Positions 8,035 to 14,344 of a stretch of DNA of 64,000 bases are shown here, one piece after another. Positions within the stretch are counted from its first letter, which is position 1. Every line of letters starts with the position of its first letter. A program made the position numbers and the translations under genes. This DNA is from Anaerobaca lacustris. GTDB taxonomy: Bacteria; Planctomycetota; Phycisphaerae; Sedimentisphaerales; Anaerobacaceae. Location of the stretch: contig NZ_JASCXX010000025.1 of assembly GCF_030012215.1 (NCBI RefSeq), forward strand, positions 1 to 64,000. The letters are read 5' to 3'. The notes under the pieces were generated by a model that saw nothing but the letters and a program-made list of their open reading frames with translations, had not been told where the DNA came from and ran no database searches.

Positions 8035-8970
8035 CTACTTGAATTCGACGAGGGGCTTGATCGTCTGGCCGAAGAGCTTGGAGGCCCGTTCGACGAACGG
8101 CCCGACACCCTGCTTGAACCAGGCGGGCTTCTGGGCCTGGATCTTGCCGATCACGTAGTAGCCGATGGCCATGATCGCCGGGTAGCTGCAATTCTCGGGC
8201 AGCGGGATGTTCAGGCGGTCGGTGCCGAACGAATCGTTCTCGCGGCCGAAGGCGATGAACAATTCGCTGGGGGCATCGACCACGGTGGTAGCGTGTTTGG
8301 ACTGTTCCCAGGTGAACACATCGCGGGCCACGCGCCGGCCGAACAGCTCGACGAACTTCGTGGCGAACATGATTCGGATCAGCTCGAACTGCTCGGGCAC
8401 GAGCAGGTAGTATGCCTCGAAGTCGCCGGGTTTCTTGTCGTAAGCGGCGAGCGTCGGATCGATGACGTCCTTGATGTACGCGCGGATCTTTGCGGCCTCG
8501 GCCTTCGGGTCGTCCAGGAGGCCGGCCATCATCATGCCCATGTACGTGGAGGTGTTGTAGGTGTACGGCTCCGGCAGACTGGGGAACACGTAGGCCTCGT
8601 CGACGTAGTCCTTGGCCATGCTGGACGGATTGGACGTGAACAGCACGACGGGCAGGCCCTTGGGCTTGACCGCTTCGGCGATGATCGGGGCGTGTTTGCC
8701 GCCGGAGGCCGAGAACAGAGCCACGCCGTCGATGTCGCCGACGGCGTCCAGCTTGTTCTGGAACGTGCCCTCATCGGCCAGCACGGCGTCCTTGTCGTCG
8801 AAGATGATCTTGCCGGTCGCGATGGCATTGCCGCTGCCGACGACCAGGGGCCGCTTGAACCGGGCCAGGTTCGGACGGGGGAAGACCGTCCTGGGGTCGG
8901 CGAAGAGGTCCAACGCATTGAGTACGCACACATCGAGATCGATCAGAGAGTTCAGGTCGAAGTCGCTCAT
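8035..8970 (-). CDS. SIS-domain sugar isomerase-like protein
   Basis: 311 residues from an ATG at 8970 with AGGAGC six bases upstream. The open frame continues far beyond this start (antisense to the next three genes), but codon sense and the ribosome-binding site place the start here. PLVVGSGNAIATGKIIF and VALFSASGGKHAPII look like the phosphosugar-binding loops of a SIS fold, and EQSKHATTVVDAPSELFIAFG resembles the second half-domain with its conserved E-x-K-H-x. SIS proteins isomerise or bind phosphosugars in the cytoplasm. It converges on the sulfatase gene. Specific substrate and partner are not evident; the closest type is a glucose- or fructosamine-phosphate isomerase-like protein of unknown role. 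Confidence 0.65.
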   Translation of the reverse strand: MSDFDLNSLIDLDVCVLNALDLFADPRTVFPRPNLARFKRPLVVGSGNAIATGKIIFDDKDAVLADEGTFQNKLDAVGDIDGVALFSASGGKHAPIIAEAVKPKGLPVVLFTSNPSSMAKDYVDEAYVFPSLPEPYTYNTSTYMGMMMAGLLDDPKAEAAKIRAYIKDVIDPTLAAYDKKPGDFEAYYLLVPEQFELIRIMFATKFVELFGRRVARDVFTWEQSKHATTVVDAPSELFIAFGRENDSFGTDRLNIPLPENCSYPAIMAIGYYVIGKIQAQKPAWFKQGVGPFVERASKLFGQTIKPLVEFK

Positions 8971-9045
8971 TCGTGCTCCTTGTTGCTTCGGTCCGTGTTT
9001 TCGTAGTCCGTAGGATGGGCTTTGGCCCATGCGGTTCTGCGGCCG

Positions 9046-9074
9046 TTGATTTCGGCCGTGGCATTCTATATAGT
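9046..9074 (+). promoter_or_regulatory. Sigma70-like promoter of the amrS-pdxB-folP run
   Basis: TTGATT (9046-9051), 17-base spacer, TATAGT (9069-9074). The predicted transcript starts near 9081, which excludes the earlier in-frame ATG at 9022 and supports translation from 9115. Confidence 0.6.
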
Positions 9075-9114
9075 GGTTCGGCTGGTGGCAAACGCAATTT
9101 CTCCGGATTCGGCG

Positions 9115-10149
9115 ATGGCAAACGAAGGCAAACTGAAGGAGGCGGTGCTGTGGGAGCCTGCGGAGGGCAAGCGGGTCCGCTGCGTGCTGTGCGGCTTTCG
9201 CTGCCGGATCGACGACGGCAAGCTGGGGCATTGCTGCGTGCGGCAGAACGTGGGCGGCACGCTGTATTCGCTCAACTACGACAAGGTCTGCGCCGCCAAT
9301 CCGGACCCGATCGAGAAGAAGCCGCTGTTCCATTTCCAGCCGGGCACGAGGAGCTTCTCGGTCGCTGCGATCGGGTGCAACTTCCGCTGCGAGTTCTGCC
9401 AGAACTGGCAGATCAGCCAGGTGGCCGTCGACGGCGGACAGATCGACGGGCAGGCGGTGAAACCCGAGCAGATCGTGGCGGCGGCCCTCCGCAGCGACTG
9501 CCGGAGCATCGCCTATACCTACACCGAGCCGACCGTGTTCATGGAGCTGTGCGCCGATTGCGGCCGGCTGGCGAAGGAAAAGGGCCTGGCAAACGTCTTC
9601 GTCAGCAACGGGTACATGACGCGCGAGGCCATCGACTTCGCGGCCGATTGGCTCGATGGGATCAACGTCGATCTCAAGGCGTTCACCGACGACTACTACC
9701 GGCGGCTGTGCAAGGCCCGATTGCAGCCGGTGCTGGATACGATCGCGACCATCGCCCGGCAGACCGATATCTGGATCGAGGTCACGACGCTGCTGGTTCC
9801 GGGCGAGAACGACTCGGAGGACGAGCTGAAGCACCTTGCCGATTTCCTCGTCCGGCAGGCCGGCCCGGACGTTCCCTGGCACATCAGCCGGTTCCAGCCC
9901 CAGTACCGGTATGCCGACGGGCGTCCGACGCCGATGGAGAGCCTTCAACGGGCCGAACGGATCGGCAGGGAGGCGGGGCTTCGCTACGTCTACCTGGGCA
10001 ACGTGCCCGGCGCCCGGTCGGAGAGCACGTTCTGTCACGGATGCGGACGCATGCTGATCGAACGCGTCGGCTTTCGCATCGTCGCCAATGAGATTCAGGA
10101 CTCCAGGTGCCCGCAGTGCGGCACGGAGATTGCAGGTTTCGAGCTTTGA
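9115..10149 (+). CDS. amrS: AmmeMemoRadiSam-system radical SAM enzyme (AmrS)
   Basis: 344 residues from the ATG at 9115, downstream of the promoter; the Shine-Dalgarno site is weak. The N-terminus has a Cys cluster (CVLCGFRC, then GHCCVR). The radical SAM motif is C88-N-F-R-C92-E-F-C95, with the following QNWQIS typical of pyruvate-formate-lyase-activating-like enzymes. YTYTEPTVF, VSNGYMT and GINVDLKAF are AmrS-family signatures, and a C-terminal zinc ribbon (CHGCGR ... CPQCG) closes the protein. AmrS occurs with the Memo and AMMECR1 proteins; neither partner is in this window. Chemistry is not settled for the family. It sits seven bases ahead of pdxB, so the two are cotranscribed. Confidence 0.9.
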   Translation: MANEGKLKEAVLWEPAEGKRVRCVLCGFRCRIDDGKLGHCCVRQNVGGTLYSLNYDKVCAANPDPIEKKPLFHFQPGTRSFSVAAIGCNFRCEFCQNWQISQVAVDGGQIDGQAVKPEQIVAAALRSDCRSIAYTYTEPTVFMELCADCGRLAKEKGLANVFVSNGYMTREAIDFAADWLDGINVDLKAFTDDYYRRLCKARLQPVLDTIATIARQTDIWIEVTTLLVPGENDSEDELKHLADFLVRQAGPDVPWHISRFQPQYRYADGRPTPMESLQRAERIGREAGLRYVYLGNVPGARSESTFCHGCGRMLIERVGFRIVANEIQDSRCPQCGTEIAGFEL

Positions 10150-10155
10150 GGTCCT

Positions 10156-11325
10156 ATGAAGATTTTCGCAGATGGGAATATCCCTTTCGTTCGCGAGTGC
10201 TTTTCGTCGGTCGGAGATGTGGAGATCATGGGCGGGCGCGAGATGACGCCGGAGGCGGTTGCCAACGCCGATGCGCTGCTCGTGCGGAGCATCACCCGCG
10301 TCGACGAGCGTCTCCTTTCGGGCAGCGCGGTGAAGTTCGTCGCCACCGCCACGATCGGCTTCGACCACATCGATCTCGACTGCCTCGATGCGCGCCACAT
10401 CGGCTTCGCCTCGGCGCCGGGCTCCAACGCCACTTCGGCGGCCGAGTACGTGATCGCGGCATTGCTGGAGATCGGGCAACGCCACGGCATCCGCCTCGAC
10501 GGCCGGTCCATCGGCGTGATCGGGGTCGGCAACGTCGGCGGGCGCGTCGCGGCCAGGTGCGAGGCGCTGGGGATGCACGTGCGACGCAACGATCCGCCCC
10601 TCCAGCGGCGGACCGGCGATCCGAAATACGTGCCCATCGAGGCGGTGTTCGACTGCGACTTCATCACGATGCACACGCCGCTGACGCGGGAAGGGGCCGA
10701 CAATACGTATCATCTGGCGGACGAGAGGTTCTTCTCGTCGCTCAAGCAGGGGGCGGTCTTCGTCAACGCCTCGCGCGGCGCCGTCGTGGATTCGCAGGCC
10801 CTCAAAGCCGCCATTGCGGTCAAGCGTCTGAAGGCCGTGGCTCTGGACGTCTGGGAGAACGAGCCGAACATCGACGTCGATCTGCTCGATGCGGTCGATC
10901 TGGGCTCGCCGCACATTGCCGGCTACTCGCTGGACGGCAAGATCGCCGGCCTGATTATGATCTACCAGGCCCTTTGCGAGCACTTCGGCCTGCCGGCGAA
11001 GTTCGACGTGGGCGATTTCCTGCCCGCTCCCGACGTGGCGACGATCGAGTTGCCCGACGAGGTGGGCGACGAGCAGGACGCCATCGCATCGGCCGTGGAG
11101 AAGGTCTATTCCATCGTCCGGGACGACCGGGACCTGAGGCGGATCGTCGGCGAGCCGCCCGAGGCGAGGGGGCGGTTCTTCGATGCCCTGCGAAAGAACT
11201 ACCCGGTGCGACGGGAGTTCCACAACACGACGGTCGTCGTGCCTGAGCCGGGAGGGGCCCTGGTGCGCAAGCTTCTGGGGATCGGTTTCAAGGTGAAAGG
11301 GCGGCGACGTGAAGACGACGTCTGA
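10156..11325 (+). CDS. pdxB: Erythronate-4-phosphate dehydrogenase (PdxB-like 2-hydroxyacid dehydrogenase)
   Basis: 389 residues. It is a D-2-hydroxyacid dehydrogenase: N-terminal MKIFADGNIPF and VRSITRVDERLL, ATIGFDHID, PGSNATSAAEYVIA, the NAD-binding GVGNVGGRVA, then VNASRGAVVD, ALDVWENEP and the catalytic His in SPHIAGYSLDGK. The HIAGYS-x-DGK wording and the extra C-terminal domain are specific to PdxB, which oxidises 4-phosphoerythronate in the DXP-dependent pyridoxal-phosphate pathway. Start ATG 10156 directly follows amrS (GAGGTCCT upstream). The 3' end overlaps folP by 17 bases. The grouping pairs vitamin B6 and folate steps in one transcript. An alternative, a generic hydroxyacid dehydrogenase, is less likely given the motif. 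Confidence 0.88.
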   Translation: MKIFADGNIPFVRECFSSVGDVEIMGGREMTPEAVANADALLVRSITRVDERLLSGSAVKFVATATIGFDHIDLDCLDARHIGFASAPGSNATSAAEYVIAALLEIGQRHGIRLDGRSIGVIGVGNVGGRVAARCEALGMHVRRNDPPLQRRTGDPKYVPIEAVFDCDFITMHTPLTREGADNTYHLADERFFSSLKQGAVFVNASRGAVVDSQALKAAIAVKRLKAVALDVWENEPNIDVDLLDAVDLGSPHIAGYSLDGKIAGLIMIYQALCEHFGLPAKFDVGDFLPAPDVATIELPDEVGDEQDAIASAVEKVYSIVRDDRDLRRIVGEPPEARGRFFDALRKNYPVRREFHNTTVVVPEPGGALVRKLLGIGFKVKGRRREDDV

Positions 11326-12160
11326 CGATGTGCTTCAGTGGCCGGGCGGCTCTCTGGATTTCTCGTCGGGCACTCGGATCATGGGCGTGCTGAATGTCAC
11401 GCCCGACTCGTTCAGTGACGGCGGGCAGTTCCTGGATGCCGACAGGGCGGTCGCGCACGGTCTGGAGATGGCCTCGCAAGGGGCGGCCATTCTCGACGTC
11501 GGCGGCGAGTCCACGCGGCCCGGCGCCGCCTCCGTCCCGCCGGCCGAGCAGATTCGCCGCGTGGTCCCGGTGATCGAGGCGTTGACAGATCAGGTCGATG
11601 TCCCGATCAGCATCGACGCATGCGATGTCGAGGTGGTGCGGGCGGCTTTGGAAGCGGGCGCGTCGATCCTCAACGACATCACCGCTTTGGCTGACGACAG
11701 CATGGCGGCATTGGCGGCGGAGCGGCAGGTCCCCGTCGTGCTGATGCACATGCAGGGAACGCCCGAGACGATGCAGGCCGAGCCGCACTACGACGACGCG
11801 GTCGCGGACGTCCTGCACTTTTTGCTCGAGCGCGCCAGGCGGGCCGAGTCGTTCGGCATCGCCGGCGAGCGGGTCTGGATCGATCCGGGGATCGGGTTCG
11901 GCAAGACGGCCGAGCACAATCTGCTGCTGCTCAAACACATCGGACGATTCGTCGCGACGGGCTACCGCGTGTTGGTGGGCACGAGCCGCAAGCGATTCAT
12001 CGGGACGATCACGGGTCGCGAGAGGCCCGCCGATCGTGTGTTCGGCACGGCGGCGACGGTGGCGCTGTGTGCGGCGGCGGGGGTGTCCATCGTGCGAGTC
12101 CACGACGTGGCGGCGATGCAGGATGTGCTGAAGGTCGTTCGCGCGGTTCGGGAGCGTTGA
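11309..12160 (+). CDS. folP: Dihydropteroate synthase
   Basis: 283 residues from GTG at 11309 (GAAAGG about eight bases upstream), starting inside the end of pdxB. All family signatures are present: GVLNVTPDSFSDGG, DVGGESTRPGA, SIDACDVEVV, NDITAL, VLMHMQGTP, WIDPGIGFGKT and VGTSRKRF, with the C-terminal RVHDV. The enzyme joins p-aminobenzoate to dihydropterin pyrophosphate in folate synthesis and is the sulfonamide target. No other folate gene is adjacent. Length is normal for the family. Nothing is odd apart from the GTG start and translational coupling to pdxB. Confidence 0.96.
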   Translation: MKTTSDDVLQWPGGSLDFSSGTRIMGVLNVTPDSFSDGGQFLDADRAVAHGLEMASQGAAILDVGGESTRPGAASVPPAEQIRRVVPVIEALTDQVDVPISIDACDVEVVRAALEAGASILNDITALADDSMAALAAERQVPVVLMHMQGTPETMQAEPHYDDAVADVLHFLLERARRAESFGIAGERVWIDPGIGFGKTAEHNLLLLKHIGRFVATGYRVLVGTSRKRFIGTITGRERPADRVFGTAATVALCAAAGVSIVRVHDVAAMQDVLKVVRAVRER

Positions 12161-12208
12161 ATCGACAATGCCGACGTCCGGTGTATCGGCCGGCGGAAGG
12201 AAGCGGGT

Positions 12209-12304
12209 TCAGCAGAGAGCGAGATAGCTGGCGATGGCCAGGACGAGGATGCGTCTCTTGCTGATGACAAACGGAAGCCAGGTTTCGTAATAAAAACTTC
12301 TCAT
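12209..12304 (-). CDS. Possible 31-residue hydrophobic small protein
   Basis: The frame starts at ATG 12304 and ends TGA at 12209. It reads MRSFYYETWLPF, then a basic SKRRI, then LVLAIASYLALC, the last part long enough for a short membrane helix with a positive-inside flank. A minus-strand promoter (TTGCCA-N18-TATAAT) lies 45 bases upstream. There is no convincing Shine-Dalgarno site (GGGGGG is about 13 bases away). I do not recognise it. It may be a real small membrane peptide or simply a leader transcript; the promoter is the better-supported part. Confidence 0.3.
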   Translation of the reverse strand: MRSFYYETWLPFVISKRRILVLAIASYLALC

Positions 12305-12348
12305 CGTTCGTTTCTGCCCCCCAAGTTTCCATCAATGTCAACGTGTGT

Positions 12349-12378
12349 ATTATAGCCGAAACGCCGGCGGCATGGCAA
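12349..12378 (-). promoter_or_regulatory. Sigma70-like promoter, minus strand
   Basis: TTGCCA (12378-12373) and a perfect TATAAT (12354-12349) with an 18-base spacer on the minus strand. No annotated large gene follows on that strand within 3 kb; the transcript would cover the 31-codon frame and then run antisense to folP. Confidence 0.5.
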
Positions 12379-12595
12379 GAGAAAAAAGCGACAGGTATCC
12401 ATAAGTGATTTCTAAAAAAAGAGTTGCAGTCTGGTTGTGTCGTGCAGACGACGCGCCGCACGGGACCGGCGCAGCATTGCGGGAAGGTCCGATATGGCCG
12501 ATGGGGCGTGATGATCGCTCTTGCGGCGGCAACGTCGCGCGGCGCGGCCATAGCGACCGGCAGAACCCATCGCGGACAGGTCGCGTAGAATTTCA

Positions 12596-12624
12596 TTGAC
12601 GGCGTCTCGGCAGGCCGGTAGAGT
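12596..12624 (+). promoter_or_regulatory. Sigma70-like promoter of tatA-tatC
   Basis: TTGACG (12596-12601), 17-base spacer, TAGAGT (12619-12624). Transcription would begin near 12631, giving a leader of about 130 nt that includes a small hairpin and a 22-codon frame. Confidence 0.5.
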
Positions 12625-12686
12625 ACGACTCGGCGTTGTCGCCTCCCCTAGGTACGCGAAGTACCGAAACTGCTGCGGAGGGCAAA

Positions 12687-12755
12687 ATGAACTCAAGAAC
12701 AATCATTAGGATGCTATGCCCCATTTGGCGCGGGCGCACGCAGCAAGGCAGTTAG
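12687..12755 (+). CDS. Possible 22-residue leader peptide upstream of tatA
   Basis: ATG 12687 is preceded by GGAGGG four to nine bases upstream and the frame ends at TAG 12753-12755. The stop overlaps the AGGAG ribosome-binding site of tatA. The peptide (MNSRTIIRMLCPIWRGRTQQGS) has no recognised motif. The arrangement would couple translation of tatA to that of the leader. Supported only by the start context; it could be chance. Confidence 0.3.
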   Translation: MNSRTIIRMLCPIWRGRTQQGS

Positions 12756-12764
12756 GAGATGACC

Positions 12765-13034
12765 ATGATTGACTCGACGCAACACGTCCTGGCGTGGATG
12801 CCCGGCCACTGGGAGTGGCTGGTGATTCTCATCGTTGCACTTCTGATCTTCGGCAGGCGCCTGCCCGAGATCGCCCGCAGTGTCGGCAAGAGCCTCACCG
12901 AATTCAAGAAGGGGATCAACGAAGCGAAGGAGTCCTCCGACGAACTGGTCGACGACGTCCGCAAGGTCAAAGACGACGTCGTGAAGGACGCGAAAGACGC
13001 TTCGGGCATTGACGACCCCGATCTGAAAAGCTGA
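12765..13034 (+). CDS. tatA: Twin-arginine translocase subunit TatA
   Basis: 89 residues. The ATG at 12765 is preferred to the one at 12759 because AGGAG (12754-12758) is six bases away from it. The protein has a short N-terminal stretch, one membrane helix ([13 protein letters not shown]), the [22 protein letters not shown] amphipathic helix that defines the TatA/E family, and a charged tail. TatA forms the pore of the Tat pathway, exporting folded proteins; several proteins encoded here (sulfatase, mannonate-dehydratase-like, TIM-barrel pair, one oxidoreductase) carry Tat-like signals. It is followed by tatC. No TatB is evident, so this may be a minimal TatA-TatC system. Confidence 0.93.
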   Translation: MIDSTQHVLAWMPGHWEWLVILIVALLIFGRRLPEIARSVGKSLTEFKKGINEAKESSDELVDDVRKVKDDVVKDAKDASGIDDPDLKS

Positions 13035-13072
13035 CCACCGTCGGACCGGGAACCCCTCCGCTGTCGACCGAG

Positions 13073-14071
13073 ATGGGCGATACCATGAAGAAGCAGGATC
13101 CCCTAAGCTGCACGATGAGTTTAGGCGATCATCTCGAAGAGCTGCGCGCGCGACTGATCCTGGCGATCCTGGGTCTGGCGATCGGTTCCATCGTGGCCCT
13201 GATCTTCGGCACCTTCGTTCTGCGGTTCATCGAGCGGCCCTACAAAACTGCGATGCGTGAGCGGATTGAGAAGACGGAACTGCCGCGCGTGCAATCGGAG
13301 ACCCTCGCCTTCCTCAATTTGTTCTTCGCCGACCTGACGGAACGCCTGGCGTCCGACCCGAATGCGCCGGAGATCGATCCGGACCGCGTCCGGTTCATCC
13401 AGGAGGTTTCGGTCAATGCCGTCGAGACCTGGACGGAGCGGATGTATGGCGCCGCCGGGAACAAAGACCTCCCGCGCGACGCGCGTCTGAAGGTGCTGGG
13501 CATCCCGGAGGCCTTCACGGCGTACATGAAGATCGCGTTGATCTCCGGCCTGATCCTGACCTGCCCGTGGGTGTTCTACCAGCTCTGGATGTTCGTCGCC
13601 GCCGGGCTCTACGAGCACGAACAACGTTACGTGCGTCAGGCAATCCCGTTCTCCGCTGCCCTCTTCATCGCCGGGGCCCTGTTCTTCCTGTTCGTTGTTG
13701 CGCCGCTGTCGCTGAAGTTCTTCCTGGTGTTCGGCGATATCATTGGGGTGGCGGCCAACTGGACGCTGGAGAAATATATCTCCTTCGTGACGGTGCTGAT
13801 GCTGGTGTTCGGGCTGGCCTTCCAGACGCCGATTGCGATCTTCGTTCTGGTGCGGACGGGCTTGGTGGCGTTGGAGACCCTGCGCGGCATCCGCAAGTAC
13901 GTCATTCTTGGAATGGTCGTCGTCTCGGCGATCGTCACGCCGCCGGACGTGATTTCGCAGGTCACGCTGGCGGTCCCGCTGTATGGCCTCTACGAACTGG
14001 GGATGTTGCTGGCCCGCTTGTCGATCAAGAAGGCCGAGAAGAAGAGCCGGGACGCCGAGGGCGGCGCCTGA
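13073..14071 (+). CDS. tatC: Twin-arginine translocase subunit TatC with enlarged first periplasmic loop
   Basis: 332 residues; an alternative ATG lies at 13085. Signature TatC features: SLGDHLEELRARL at the N-terminus, six membrane helices, CPWVFYQLWMFVAAGLYEHEQR after helix 2, the ISFVTVLMLVFGLAFQTPI region and IVTPPDVISQ near the end. TatC binds the twin-arginine signal. Unusual: between helix 1 (about 28-50) and helix 2 (about 153-175) there are about 100 residues, with DPNAPEIDPDRVRF and an amphipathic stretch, where E. coli TatC has fewer than half that. The total length is therefore well above the usual 240-260. Same strand as tatA, 38 bases downstream. Confidence 0.95.
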   Translation: MGDTMKKQDPLSCTMSLGDHLEELRARLILAILGLAIGSIVALIFGTFVLRFIERPYKTAMRERIEKTELPRVQSETLAFLNLFFADLTERLASDPNAPEIDPDRVRFIQEVSVNAVETWTERMYGAAGNKDLPRDARLKVLGIPEAFTAYMKIALISGLILTCPWVFYQLWMFVAAGLYEHEQRYVRQAIPFSAALFIAGALFFLFVVAPLSLKFFLVFGDIIGVAANWTLEKYISFVTVLMLVFGLAFQTPIAIFVLVRTGLVALETLRGIRKYVILGMVVVSAIVTPPDVISQVTLAVPLYGLYELGMLLARLSIKKAEKKSRDAEGGA

Positions 14072-14142
14072 CCGGGCGCAGGCCGGCCCGGCGACCGATC
14101 CCGCGTCGCGATTCCGGGGGTGTTTCGTCCACATGCGTTCTT

Positions 14143-14160
14143 CGGGCGTCCGGACGCCCG
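14143..14160. other. 18-bp perfect palindrome after tatC
   Basis: CGGGCGTCCGGACGCCCG is self-complementary with no loop. It lies 70 bases after tatC and before the ppdK promoter. It has no T-run, so it is at best a weak terminator or a binding site. Confidence 0.4.
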
Positions 14161-14193
14161 GAGAATCCGAAGGGGAAAATCCACTTTTCCTCG

Positions 14194-14222
14194 TTGACAG
14201 CCTCGGACAGGTGCGATAGACT
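14194..14222 (+). promoter_or_regulatory. Sigma70-like promoter of ppdK
   Basis: TTGACA (14194-14199), 17-base spacer, TAGACT (14217-14222). Predicted start near 14229, about 115 nt before the ppdK ATG. Confidence 0.6.
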
Positions 14223-14344
14223 CAGCGGCCTTTGTCTGCGCGGCACGGAACGATGTGCCGCCGCAAGGGGGAAATGGGCGGAGCCAATCCGATAACGACA
14301 GTGCTCTCGAACAAGATGACATGAGCAAGAAGGAGACAGGCAGT

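Larger units (their letters stand above)
12161..12764. other. Intergenic region between folP and tatA
   Basis: About 600 bases without a large gene. It contains a possible 31-codon minus-strand gene with its own promoter (12209-12378), an A-rich tract (TCTAAAAAAAGAG near 12410), the tatA promoter (12596-12624), a short hairpin (GGTAC-GCGAA-GTACC near 12651-12665) and a 22-codon leader frame just before tatA. Confidence 0.55.

Noticed and set aside
8971-11223. Very long minus-strand open frame continuing from the SIS gene
   Set aside because: It is antisense to amrS and pdxB, and GC-rich third positions leave the opposite frame open. The SIS start at 8970 has a ribosome-binding site.
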